Below are positions 53,606-61,600 of a stretch of 64,000 nucleotides of DNA, piece after piece. A program made the translations under genes and the position numbers. Each line of letters starts with the position of its first letter. Within the stretch, counting starts at the first letter, position 1. Source of the DNA: CAISIP01 sp043759735 (GTDB taxonomy: Bacteria; Pseudomonadota; Gammaproteobacteria; Burkholderiales; Burkholderiaceae_C). The DNA lies in assembly GCA_043759735.1 (NCBI GenBank), contig JAYUQC010000104.1, positions 1 to 64,000 of the forward strand, written 5' to 3'. Under the pieces are notes generated by a model. That model did not search any database, had not been told where the DNA came from, and saw only the letters and a list, made by a program, of their open reading frames with translations.

Positions 53606-54112
53606 ATGGCAGGGGTTATGCGATTGTGGGTGATGCTGGGCATGGCGCTGTCGATCGGGGCATGCGACCCGCAGCGCATCCGTGAACTGGAGGAAGGCCT
53701 GTCGACCGAGGCTGACGTGCGGGCTCGCTTCGGCGAGCCCGAGAACATCTGGGATGCGTCAGGCGGCGACCGCATCCTCGAATACAACCGCCAGCCCGCC
53801 GGTTACCAGAACTACATGATCACCATTGGGGTCGACGGCACCATGAGTGCTCTGCGCCAGGTATTGGCGCCGCACAATTTTGCGCAGGTCGTCCCCGGTA
53901 TGATGATGGAAGATGTACGGCGCAAGCTGGGCAAGCCGATGCGGGTGACCCGCTACGAACTCAAGCGCCAGACCCATTACGACTGGCGCTACCGGGACGG
54001 GCCCAACGCCAGTGACGCGCGTGTTTTCAGCGTGGTGTTCGACCACGACCTGCGTGTGGTGTCCACAGGGTCGGGTGACGACCCGGATCGACACCAGAGC
54101 GAGAGGCGCTGA
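53606..54112 (+). CDS. BamE/SmpA-like outer-membrane lipoprotein
   Basis: A 168-residue lipoprotein. A signal peptide ends in the lipobox IGAC, with the lipidated Cys20 followed by Asp21. Two BamE-like repeats follow: LEEGLSTEADVRARFGEPE (about 28-46) and a second built on VPGMMMEDVRRKLGKP. It resembles BamE/SmpA but is longer and duplicated, so it may be a paralogue rather than the Bam-complex subunit. ATG 53606 has AGGGG six bases upstream; a GTG at 53600 is less likely. The Asp at +2 after the cysteine could signal inner-membrane retention if the E. coli Lol rule holds. Confidence 0.83.
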   Translation: MAGVMRLWVMLGMALSIGACDPQRIRELEEGLSTEADVRARFGEPENIWDASGGDRILEYNRQPAGYQNYMITIGVDGTMSALRQVLAPHNFAQVVPGMMMEDVRRKLGKPMRVTRYELKRQTHYDWRYRDGPNASDARVFSVVFDHDLRVVSTGSGDDPDRHQSERR

Positions 54113-54288
54113 TGCGGCGATGTGGCCCCTTATTCGTCCCGCACTTTCTGCCGATCCATAAATCGATTAACCTGAGGCCGTGAAGCAAGAACCTATCTGC
54201 AGCAAAAGCGCGCGCTGCCATCTCGTGGTCGGCCCGGTGATGGTGGCGCCTGAGACAGCGTGCCTGGCCGGGCCCGGCGACCAATTTC

Positions 54289-55533
54289 ATGGCAGCACGC
54301 CCTGACCGGATACGGCTGTTGCGTGGCATGCCGCTGCTGGCATGGTTGATTCTGGTTTGCCTGGGCCATGTGGCGGTGATCATGGTCGGCCTGTGGGGTC
54401 AGGCCGAGCCGGCACCGTGGTTGGTCGTGCTCGGGATCAGCGGGCTGGCGGGCAGTGCGCTGATGGCCCAGATATCGCGGCGCGCCGGTCGACGGCTGCG
54501 CCAGATTCCCGACGCGGCTGGCAACGAGCAGAAACTGCGGCAGGAAATGGAGGGCGTGCGGGCGCAGCTGCGCGCCGGCGAAGCCCGTCTGCGCGAGGTG
54601 ATCGACGCTGTTCCAGCGGGGTTGGCCATCTACGACAACCAGGACCGGCTGCTGGTGTTCAACGAGGAAGTGTCGCGCCAATATCCGTACCGCAGCCAAT
54701 CGCCAGTGATCGGGGAAACCTATGAAAACCTGATGCGCCGCGCACTCGCCGAAGGCCGTATCGCCGATGCGGTTGGACGCGAAGAGGAATGGTTGGCGCT
54801 GCGCATGGCCGGTCGAGGAGCGCTGGACACCCCGCTGCTGCGTCACACGGACGACGGCCATTGGGTCCATTTCTACGAGATCCGAACGCCATCGGGCTAC
54901 CTGGTGATGACTCGCCTGGACATGACCCCGATGGTAGAAAAAGGGCTGGCCCTGGAGCGCGCCAACGAACAGTTGCTGCGCCTGTCGACCACCGACGGCC
55001 TGACCGGCATCGCCAATCGGCGCATGTTCGACCAGAGCCTGCTGACCGAGTGGCAGCGCTGCTCGCGGAACCGGTCGAGCCTGTCGCTGTTGATGATCGA
55101 CATCGACCATTTCAAGCGCTACAACGACCACTACGGGCACCAGACCGGCGACGAATGCCTGCGCCAGGTGGGCCGTATCCTGGTGCTGTGTGCCAAGCGC
55201 TCGGGCGAACTGGTGGCTCGTTATGGCGGCGAGGAGTTCGCCATCCTGTTACCGGGAACCGAGGCGCAAGAGGCGATGGCAATAGCGCAGCGCTGTGTGC
55301 AGCAGTTGGAGAGCGCGCGGATCCCGCATGCCGACTCACCCGTATCTGCATGGCTGTCGATCAGCGTCGGCGTGGCCAGCCTGGTTGGGTCGCCGGGGGC
55401 GTTGCGTTCCTCCTTGCTGGAACAGGCAGACAGCGCCCTGTATTGCGCCAAGAAGGCAGGCCGTGCGCGTGCGGACCTGTACGACCCGGCGACTGTCAAT
55501 GCACTCGCATCCCGACCTGCGCCCCTGCAGTAG
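54289..55533 (+). CDS. Membrane PAS-GGDEF diguanylate cyclase
   Basis: A 414-residue protein: two membrane helices (about 14-35 and 43-62), a short coiled coil (75-105), a PAS domain (about 100-215, PAGLAIYDNQDRLLVFN), and a GGDEF domain (about 230-395). The active site is GGEEF at 313-317. The usual RxxD inhibitory site reads RSGE (304-307), so product inhibition may be weak. The C-terminal 13 codons overlap the end of metG on the other strand. The 176 bases upstream hold no recognised gene. Confidence 0.94.
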   Translation: MAARPDRIRLLRGMPLLAWLILVCLGHVAVIMVGLWGQAEPAPWLVVLGISGLAGSALMAQISRRAGRRLRQIPDAAGNEQKLRQEMEGVRAQLRAGEARLREVIDAVPAGLAIYDNQDRLLVFNEEVSRQYPYRSQSPVIGETYENLMRRALAEGRIADAVGREEEWLALRMAGRGALDTPLLRHTDDGHWVHFYEIRTPSGYLVMTRLDMTPMVEKGLALERANEQLLRLSTTDGLTGIANRRMFDQSLLTEWQRCSRNRSSLSLLMIDIDHFKRYNDHYGHQTGDECLRQVGRILVLCAKRSGELVARYGGEEFAILLPGTEAQEAMAIAQRCVQQLESARIPHADSPVSAWLSISVGVASLVGSPGALRSSLLEQADSALYCAKKAGRARADLYDPATVNALASRPAPLQ

Positions 55534-57607
55534 GTTCCAGCACGTAAATGCCCGGTGTTGATTGTTCGTCGCTGTGGCTGGCAGCCAGCACCATGCCTTC
55601 GCTGACACCAAACTTCATCTTGCGCGGCGCCAGGTTGGCGACCAACACCGTCAGTTTGCCGACCAGTTGCTCTGGCTGGTAGGCGCTGGCAATGCCGGAG
55701 AACACGTTGCGGGTCGTGCCTTCGCCCGCGTCCAGTGTCAGGCGCAATAGCTTGGTCGAACCCTCGACCGCCGCGCAGGCGACGATTTTCGCGATGCGCA
55801 GGTCGATCTTGGCGAAATCGTCGATGCCAATAACCGGCGCGATGGTTTCGCCGCCGGGCAGGACCGTTGCTACCGCCGGAGCCGGTGGCGGCTCGAACAG
55901 TGCCTCCAGCTGCTGAGGGTCGACGCGTTGCATCAGATGCTGGTAGGGTGCGATCGCATGGCCTTCGCCCAGCGGTTGGTCGACATCGGCCCAAGTGTTG
56001 CAACGCGTCGCCAGAAAGCGCTCGACCTGAACCGACAGCGCCGGCAGAATCGGCGTCAGGTAGATGGTCAGCACCCGGAACGCCTCCAGCGCTGTGCTGC
56101 AGACCAAGTGCAGGGTGCGCAGATGGTTCGGCGCCGCATCGGGTTCGCTTTGCGCCTTCTTGGGCAAGGCCCATGGCTGGTGCTCGTTCCAGTACCCGTT
56201 GATGCGGTCGGCCAGGCGCATGATTTCCATCACGGCCTGCAGGTAGTTGCGATCTTCGTAGCGCTTTTGCAGTTGCGCGGTTGAACCGCGCACCTGGGCG
56301 AGCAGCTGCGCGTGGCCACCTTCGGTCAGATCGGTGGCGGTATTGGTCACGCTGCCACCGAAATGCTTGTGCACGAACCCGGCAGCCCGGCTTGCAATAT
56401 TCACGAATTTGCCGATCAGGTCGCTATTGACCCGCAGCATGAAGTCTTCGGCGTTGAAATCGATGTCCTCATTGCGTCCGTTGAGCTTGGCAGCCAGGTA
56501 GTAGCGCAGCCACTCCGGGTTCATGCCCAGTCCGAGGTACTTGAGCGGGTCGAGCCCGGTACCGCGGCTCTTGCTCATTTTTTCGCCGTTGTTCACCGTC
56601 AGGAAGCCGTGCACGAAGATGTTGTCGGGTGTCTTGCGGCCACTGAAATGCAGCGTCGCCGGCCAAAAAAGGGTATGGAAGGTGACGATGTCCTTGCCGA
56701 TGAAGTGGTACTGTTCCAGTGACGGGTCGGCCATGTAGGCGTCATAGTCCTTGCCACGCTTGTCCAGCAGGTTCTTCAGCGACGCCAGGTAGCCAATCGG
56801 CGCGTCGAGCCAGACATAAAAGTATTTGCCCGGAGCGTCTGGAATCTCGATGCCGAAATACGGTGCGTCGCGGCTGATGTCCCAGTCGCCCAGACCCTCG
56901 CTGGTGCTTCCATCGGGGTTCTTGCGGATGCTGAACCACTCCTTGACCTTGTTGGCCACCTCGGGCTGCAGTCGCCCGTCCTGGGTCCAGCGCTGCAGGA
57001 ATTCGACGCAGCGCGGGTCCGACAGCTTGAAGAAAAAATGCTCTGAACTCCTGAGTACCGGCTTGGCACCGGACAAGGCAGAGTAGGGGTCGATCAGGTC
57101 GGTTGGCGCGTACACGGCGCCGCAGACCTCGCAGTTGTCACCGTACTGGTCCCTGGAGTGGCAGCGCGGGCATTCGCCCTTGATGAACCGGTCGGGCAGG
57201 AACATATTCTTCGCGGGGTCGAAGAACTGTTCGATGGTGCGGCTCTCGATCAGTGAGCCCTGCGGGTTGTCGCGCAGGTCACGATAGATCTGCTGCGCCA
57301 GCGCGTGGTTTTCCGGTGCGTCGGTGGAGTGCCAGTTGTCGAAGGCAATGTGGAACCCATCGAGGTAGGGTTTGCGTCCGGCGGCAATGTCAGCCACGAA
57401 TTGTTGTGGCGTCTTGCCCGCTTTCTCGGCCGCAATCATGATCGGTGCCCCATGGGCGTCGTCGGCGCAGACGAAGTTGACCGCATGGCCCTGCATCCGC
57501 TGGTGCCGCACCCAGATGTCCGCCTGGATGTACTCCATGATGTGGCCGATATGGAAATTGCCGTTGGCATACGGCAGGGCGGTGGTGACGAACAGTTGGC
57601 GTGGCAT
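55496..57607 (-). CDS. metG: Methionyl-tRNA synthetase
   Basis: A 703-residue class I synthetase. The HIGH motif is in ANGNFHIGHIMEY, the zinc knuckle has CPRC and CEVC (about 147-161), and KMSKS is in NNGEKMSKSRGTG. The C-terminal 110 residues form a tRNA-binding EMAP-like domain (about 595-703, DFAKIDLRIAKIVA), so it is the dimeric E. coli type. ATG 57607 begins MPRQLFVTTALPYANG. Its 3' end overlaps the convergent GGDEF gene by 38 bases. Divergent apbC lies beyond the patatin gene, a common metG-apbC neighbourhood. Confidence 0.97.
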   Translation of the reverse strand: MPRQLFVTTALPYANGNFHIGHIMEYIQADIWVRHQRMQGHAVNFVCADDAHGAPIMIAAEKAGKTPQQFVADIAAGRKPYLDGFHIAFDNWHSTDAPENHALAQQIYRDLRDNPQGSLIESRTIEQFFDPAKNMFLPDRFIKGECPRCHSRDQYGDNCEVCGAVYAPTDLIDPYSALSGAKPVLRSSEHFFFKLSDPRCVEFLQRWTQDGRLQPEVANKVKEWFSIRKNPDGSTSEGLGDWDISRDAPYFGIEIPDAPGKYFYVWLDAPIGYLASLKNLLDKRGKDYDAYMADPSLEQYHFIGKDIVTFHTLFWPATLHFSGRKTPDNIFVHGFLTVNNGEKMSKSRGTGLDPLKYLGLGMNPEWLRYYLAAKLNGRNEDIDFNAEDFMLRVNSDLIGKFVNIASRAAGFVHKHFGGSVTNTATDLTEGGHAQLLAQVRGSTAQLQKRYEDRNYLQAVMEIMRLADRINGYWNEHQPWALPKKAQSEPDAAPNHLRTLHLVCSTALEAFRVLTIYLTPILPALSVQVERFLATRCNTWADVDQPLGEGHAIAPYQHLMQRVDPQQLEALFEPPPAPAVATVLPGGETIAPVIGIDDFAKIDLRIAKIVACAAVEGSTKLLRLTLDAGEGTTRNVFSGIASAYQPEQLVGKLTVLVANLAPRKMKFGVSEGMVLAASHSDEQSTPGIYVLEPTAGAQVGMRVH

Positions 57608-57688
57608 CGGGCGGAGCGGGTGGGGGAACGGGTCGGTGGGCAGGGCCGGGAGCGGCCGATTTTAGTCGGCGTGTCGTGCCGGTGCCGC

Positions 57689-58975
57689 TTATCGCAGCCG
57701 TAGCGGGTCGCGCCGGCGCTCCAACAGCGGTGCCCGGCCCGGACCTGCGGCATCGTCCGGGGCAGGGGTGGGGTCGACCCAACCGAAGAACCGGATCACG
57801 TCGGCGCGTTGGCGCAACGTGTCTGCCCGGCCCAGCGCTATGAGTTCCCGCGTATAGCCGGGTTCGAACAGCAGGTAGCTGGCCAGCGCTGCGCCGCGAT
57901 AGTCCGATGTGTCGGCAGTCACGCCCACACCACCGAGCAGCGCGCGGACCGGCCGCGGCAGGTCGCTGACGTGGCGGGCCGCCACCGCGTCGATGCGTTC
58001 GGATGGCGATATCACCAGCAGGTCGATCGGCCGCAGGCCGCTGGCGGCCCGGGCTTGGGCAGGCACCAGACCGATGGTGTGGTTGATGCGGCGCACCCGC
58101 TCTACGTCTACCGCCAGCGCATCGAGGAAAATATTGGACAGCGTGTGGCCGGCAATCTGCGCCAGAGTGGGATATTTGTTGGGTGGCCCGGCAGTGGTGT
58201 CGACCTTGGGTTCGTGCAGGCGCCCCGCGCCCACGACCAGGATGCGATTGGCGCCCAGGTGGATGGCCGCCGCCACCGGCGCCGACTGGCGCATCGAGCC
58301 ATCACCAAAAAACTCATCGCGCCCGTTGATCGGCAGCGGCTTGGCCGGAAACACGAACGGAATCGCTGAGGACGCGAGCAGGTGCTGGTGGGTGATGGGT
58401 TGGCGGATGCCGAATCGCTGCGACCGCGTCCAGGGTGCAATGTGGTCGGCGCCTTCGAAAAACGTCACATGTTCGCCCGAACTGTAGCTCGACGCCGTAA
58501 CCGCCAGCGCGTGCAGGTGACCCTGCGTGACATGGCCCTGCAAATTATCCAGCGGCACCATGGTCTGCAGCAGGTCCAGCAGCGGCGCGTTGTCCAGCAG
58601 CGAGCGCGGCTTGAGCTTGCGCCAGCGTGCCAGCACCCAGCCGATCGACATCAGCGTCAACCAGCTGGCACCGGTACGCAACACGCCGATCGAGTCGGCA
58701 CGGTAGACCTGGCCGGCATGGAAGTTTTTCCAGACATCGACCATGTGCCGCACCACCGCGTCGAAGTCGTCGGCGCCGCAGGCCAGTGCCGATGCGTTGA
58801 TCGCGCCAGCCGATGTGCCGGTGATGACCGGAAACGGATTGGCCTGGCCGCGGGCAGCACATTCGATCCGGATGTCGGCAATGGCCTCGAGCACGCCGAC
58901 CTGGTAGGCCGCGCGCGCACCGCCGCCGGTCAGCAGGAGGCCGGTTACGGGAGGCACATCGCCGGGGTCGAACAT
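57689..58975 (-). CDS. Patatin-like phospholipase
   Basis: A 428-residue lipid acyl hydrolase candidate. The oxyanion motif is TGGGARAAYQVG (16-27), the nucleophile Ser55 lies in GTSAG, and Asp225 in FFGDGS completes the dyad. No signal peptide is seen, so it is probably cytoplasmic or membrane-associated, and the C-terminal 130 residues contain no known domain. The family ranges from storage-lipid hydrolases to toxins; here the core genomic setting suggests housekeeping lipid turnover. Lies 81 bases before metG on the same strand. Confidence 0.92.
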   Translation of the reverse strand: MFDPGDVPPVTGLLLTGGGARAAYQVGVLEAIADIRIECAARGQANPFPVITGTSAGAINASALACGADDFDAVVRHMVDVWKNFHAGQVYRADSIGVLRTGASWLTLMSIGWVLARWRKLKPRSLLDNAPLLDLLQTMVPLDNLQGHVTQGHLHALAVTASSYSSGEHVTFFEGADHIAPWTRSQRFGIRQPITHQHLLASSAIPFVFPAKPLPINGRDEFFGDGSMRQSAPVAAAIHLGANRILVVGAGRLHEPKVDTTAGPPNKYPTLAQIAGHTLSNIFLDALAVDVERVRRINHTIGLVPAQARAASGLRPIDLLVISPSERIDAVAARHVSDLPRPVRALLGGVGVTADTSDYRGAALASYLLFEPGYTRELIALGRADTLRQRADVIRFFGWVDPTPAPDDAAGPGRAPLLERRRDPLRLR

Positions 58976-59094
58976 CGAACCATTATGGATGCGCCGGCCG
59001 AACTCGCCATCGTGATAGACCCCTAGTGGCCGGGACCCGGCGGCGGTTCGCTAGACTAGAGGCTTTGCGCAAGCCAAAACTTCAGGAGCAATGC

Positions 59095-60186
59095 ATGGCA
59101 GTCATAGAACAGGTGTTGATGGATGCGCTGCGCACGGTCGTCGACCCCAATACCGGGCGCGACTTTGTCGCTACGCGGTCGATCCGCAACCTGACGCTGG
59201 GCGACGGCGACGTGGCGTTCGATGTCGAGCTCGGATATCCGTGCAAGAGCCAGATTCCGGGTTTTCGCAAGGCCTTGGTCGCCGCGGCCAGGACGGTTCC
59301 CGGTGTCGATAACGTGTCGGTGAATGTCAGCATGAAGATCGTTGCGCACGCGGTGCAGCGCGGCGTGCAACTGATGCCCAATGTCAAGAACATCGTAGCG
59401 GTCGCGTCGGGCAAGGGGGGCGTCGGAAAAAGCACGACAGCGGTCAATCTGGCGCTGGCGCTGGCTGCGGAAGGTGCGGAGGTCGGCATCCTGGACGCCG
59501 ACATCTACGGGCCCAGCATACCGATGATGCTGGGCATCAGCGGCAAACCCGAGTCGGAGGATGGCAAGACGATGGAGCCGCTGGAGAGCTTCGGCGTGCA
59601 GGTGATGTCGATCGGTTTTCTGGTGGCGCAGGACGAGGCCATGATCTGGCGCGGGCCGATGGCCACCCAGGCGCTCGAGCAATTGCTGCGCCAGACAAAC
59701 TGGCGCGAGCTGGACTACCTGATCGTCGATTTGCCGCCGGGCACCGGGGACATCCAGCTGACTTTGAGCCAGCGGGTGCCGATGACCGGCGCCGTGATTG
59801 TGACGACGCCGCAGGACATCGCCCTGCTCGATGCCAAGAAGGGCATCAAGATGTTCCAGAAGGTCGGTGTGCCGATCCTGGGTATCGTCGAGAACATGGC
59901 GGTCCATGTGTGCAGCCAGTGCGGCCATGCCGAGCATATTTTTGGCGCCGACGGTGGCAAGAACATGGCGACCGAATATGGCATGGACTACCTGGGGGCG
60001 TTGCCGCTGGACATGCAGATCCGGCTGCAGGCCGACAGCGGCAAGCCGACTGTGGTCGCCGATCCGGACTGTGAGGTCGCGGGCATCTACCGCTCCGTCG
60101 CGCGCCAGGTGGCCTTGTCGATCGCGGCCAAGAACAAGGACTTTTCGTCCAAGTTCCCGTCCATCAAGATATCGAAGGAAACCTGA
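59095..60186 (+). CDS. apbC: Iron-sulfur cluster carrier ApbC (Mrp family)
   Basis: A 363-residue P-loop protein. An N-terminal DUF59/MIP18-like domain (1-85) is followed by the NTPase with deviant Walker A SGKGGVGKST (105-114) and, near 280, the cluster-binding CSQC. It delivers Fe-S clusters to apoproteins. ATG 59095 has AGGAG seven bases upstream. The divergent metG side is conserved in many proteobacteria, here with a patatin gene in between. The clusters of the downstream formate dehydrogenase are possible clients. Confidence 0.96.
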   Translation: MAVIEQVLMDALRTVVDPNTGRDFVATRSIRNLTLGDGDVAFDVELGYPCKSQIPGFRKALVAAARTVPGVDNVSVNVSMKIVAHAVQRGVQLMPNVKNIVAVASGKGGVGKSTTAVNLALALAAEGAEVGILDADIYGPSIPMMLGISGKPESEDGKTMEPLESFGVQVMSIGFLVAQDEAMIWRGPMATQALEQLLRQTNWRELDYLIVDLPPGTGDIQLTLSQRVPMTGAVIVTTPQDIALLDAKKGIKMFQKVGVPILGIVENMAVHVCSQCGHAEHIFGADGGKNMATEYGMDYLGALPLDMQIRLQADSGKPTVVADPDCEVAGIYRSVARQVALSIAAKNKDFSSKFPSIKISKET

Positions 60187-60191
60187 GACCT

Positions 60192-60262
60192 GGGGTCAGA
60201 TCCCGATCCGGTTTTCGCACCCCCGAAGCAATAACATGGCGTCCTGATCGGGCTCCGACCCC
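60192..60262. repeat. Imperfect inverted repeat of REP-like type
   Basis: GGGGTCAGATCCCGA (60192-60206) and TCGGGCTCCGACCCC (60248-60262) are imperfect complements: 13 of 15 positions pair. GGGGTC...GACCCC ends of this kind recur in proteobacterial intergenic repeats linked to REP-associated transposases. A further CTTGACCCC lies just downstream (60272-60280). It starts six bases after the apbC stop and ends 50 bases before the LysR gene. Confidence 0.5.
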
Positions 60263-60312
60263 ATTTGACCGGCTTGACCCCGTCCGATTGATACGTCACG
60301 CGCTGCATTTCC

Positions 60313-61254
60313 ATGAACCTGCTTGGCTCGCTCCGGTACTTGGTTGCACTCGATGCGCACAGGCATTTCGGACGCGCGGCGCAGGCCTGCCACATCACCC
60401 AGCCGGCGCTGTCCAATGCGCTGCGCGCGATGGAAAAGGAGTTCGGCTGCGCCATCGTGCTGCGCGGGCGCACCTATGTGGGACTGACGCCTGAAGGGCA
60501 GCGGGTGCTGGCCAGTGCGCGGCGCATGCTGCATGAGCGCGAGCTGCTGCGCCAGGACCTCGACTCGGGTATCGACAACCCGCGCGGTGCCTTGCGGATC
60601 GGCTCCATCCCGACCGCCATGCCGATCGCGGCCCGGTTCGCGGCCCGGTTGCATGCACGCTATCCCGGCATCACGCCCGCCGTCTTGTCGCTCAGTTCGC
60701 CGGAGATCGAGACCGGCCTGGATAACCTGGATCTGGATCTGGGGCTGGGATACCCCGACCGACTGCTACCTCTGGGCCTGCGGCTGCGGGTATTGCCCCA
60801 GTATGCCGAACACTATTTCCTGCTGCGTCGCAGTGCCACCCTCAACGCGGATGAATTGCCCCTGGGCGCGCCGATCACCTGGGCGAAGGCAGCCGACCTG
60901 CCGCTGTGCCTGCTGACACCGGACATGCATAACCGCACCTTGATCGACGGCGCGTTCGCACAGGCGGGTGTCACGGTGCGACCGGCGATGGAGACCAATT
61001 CCATCGTGACCTTGGCGCTCAGCGCGGCCAACGGCGAGGTGTGCAGCGTGATGCCTGGCGCGCTGGTGGCAGCGTTTCGCAACTACCGCAATCTGGAGGC
61101 TTTGCCGCTGATCGAGCCGACCTTGCATACGCCCGTTGGATTCATGGTCCAGGCCAATGACCAGCCGTCGCGCACGCTGACAGCGGCGATCGCGATGGCG
61201 CAGCAATCGGGCTGGCTCGAGCATGTTGCGGCCAACAGTGGCAGTTTGGCGTAA
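60313..61254 (+). CDS. LysR-type regulator, probably of the formate dehydrogenase operon
   Basis: A 313-residue LysR protein with an N-terminal winged helix (about 5-62, HFGRAAQACHITQPALSNAL) and a C-terminal effector domain (about 90-300, RIGSIPTAMPIAARFAARL). It is placed immediately upstream of, and parallel to, the formate dehydrogenase genes. A LysR regulator (FdsR) controls the fds operon in Cupriavidus, so the same role is inferred here. A good T-N11-A palindrome lies 60 bases after its stop. ATG 60313 is at the standard distance from the helix-turn-helix. Confidence 0.88.
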   Translation: MNLLGSLRYLVALDAHRHFGRAAQACHITQPALSNALRAMEKEFGCAIVLRGRTYVGLTPEGQRVLASARRMLHERELLRQDLDSGIDNPRGALRIGSIPTAMPIAARFAARLHARYPGITPAVLSLSSPEIETGLDNLDLDLGLGYPDRLLPLGLRLRVLPQYAEHYFLLRRSATLNADELPLGAPITWAKAADLPLCLLTPDMHNRTLIDGAFAQAGVTVRPAMETNSIVTLALSAANGEVCSVMPGALVAAFRNYRNLEALPLIEPTLHTPVGFMVQANDQPSRTLTAAIAMAQQSGWLEHVAANSGSLA

Positions 61255-61314
61255 GTTCGCACGAACCTGCGGTAGTCGTGCCAACGGCGGACGGGCCGAG
61301 CGGGTGGTGGTCAG

Positions 61315-61331
61315 GATTCAGGCTTTGAATC
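61315..61331. promoter_or_regulatory. Candidate LysR (FdsR-like) operator
   Basis: GATTCA (61315-61320) and TGAATC (61326-61331) form a perfect palindrome around GGCTT and contain the T-N11-A pattern of LysR boxes. A further GATTCA half-site occurs at 61344-61349, at the edge of the candidate -35. The palindrome centre lies about 64 bases before the predicted start, the usual place of the LysR recognition site. Confidence 0.55.
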
Positions 61332-61350
61332 GCCCAGTGTGCCGATTCAA

Positions 61351-61380
61351 TTGGACCTGATCCGGCCCCGCGACGATACT
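61351..61380 (+). promoter_or_regulatory. Candidate promoter of the formate dehydrogenase operon
   Basis: TTGGAC (61351-61356) and GATACT (61375-61380) are separated by 18 bases. Matches to consensus are three and four of six, fitting an activator-dependent promoter. A start near 61387 leaves a leader of about 215 bases before ATG 61601. Confidence 0.35.
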
Positions 61381-61600
61381 GGTCTGGTTGCCGGTGTCCG
61401 AAAGCCGGAGATCGCACAGGAGATGGCAGCGCCGCGCGTGTCCGACACTGCGGTTGCCTGCGTGTCTGCTTTGCGCGGGCCATGGTGGTCCAGACGCTTC
61501 GCCGCATCGTTCTGGCGACAGCGCGCCGCCTGAAAGGCGCCGGCTGTTCCGATTCCGTTGTTCATTGCTGCTGCAAGCGCGGCATTTCTTGTGAGACACC

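Larger units (their letters stand above)
61255..61600. other. 346-base intergenic region before the formate dehydrogenase genes
   Basis: No gene is supported here in either direction. The first third holds a LysR-type palindrome (61315-61331) and a candidate promoter (61351-61380). The rest, about 220 bases, would be a long leader with no clear hairpin terminator or known riboswitch that I can recognise. Confidence 0.5.

Noticed and set aside
57689..58975. Patatin gene as part of an antiphage (CBASS-type) system
   Set aside because: No cyclic-nucleotide synthase of the CD-NTase type or other defence gene is adjacent; the neighbours are metG and apbC.
61255..61600. Short open frames in the region before the formate dehydrogenase genes
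   Set aside because: Up to about 64 codons on the plus strand, with no similarity I recognise; the region is better explained as promoter and leader.
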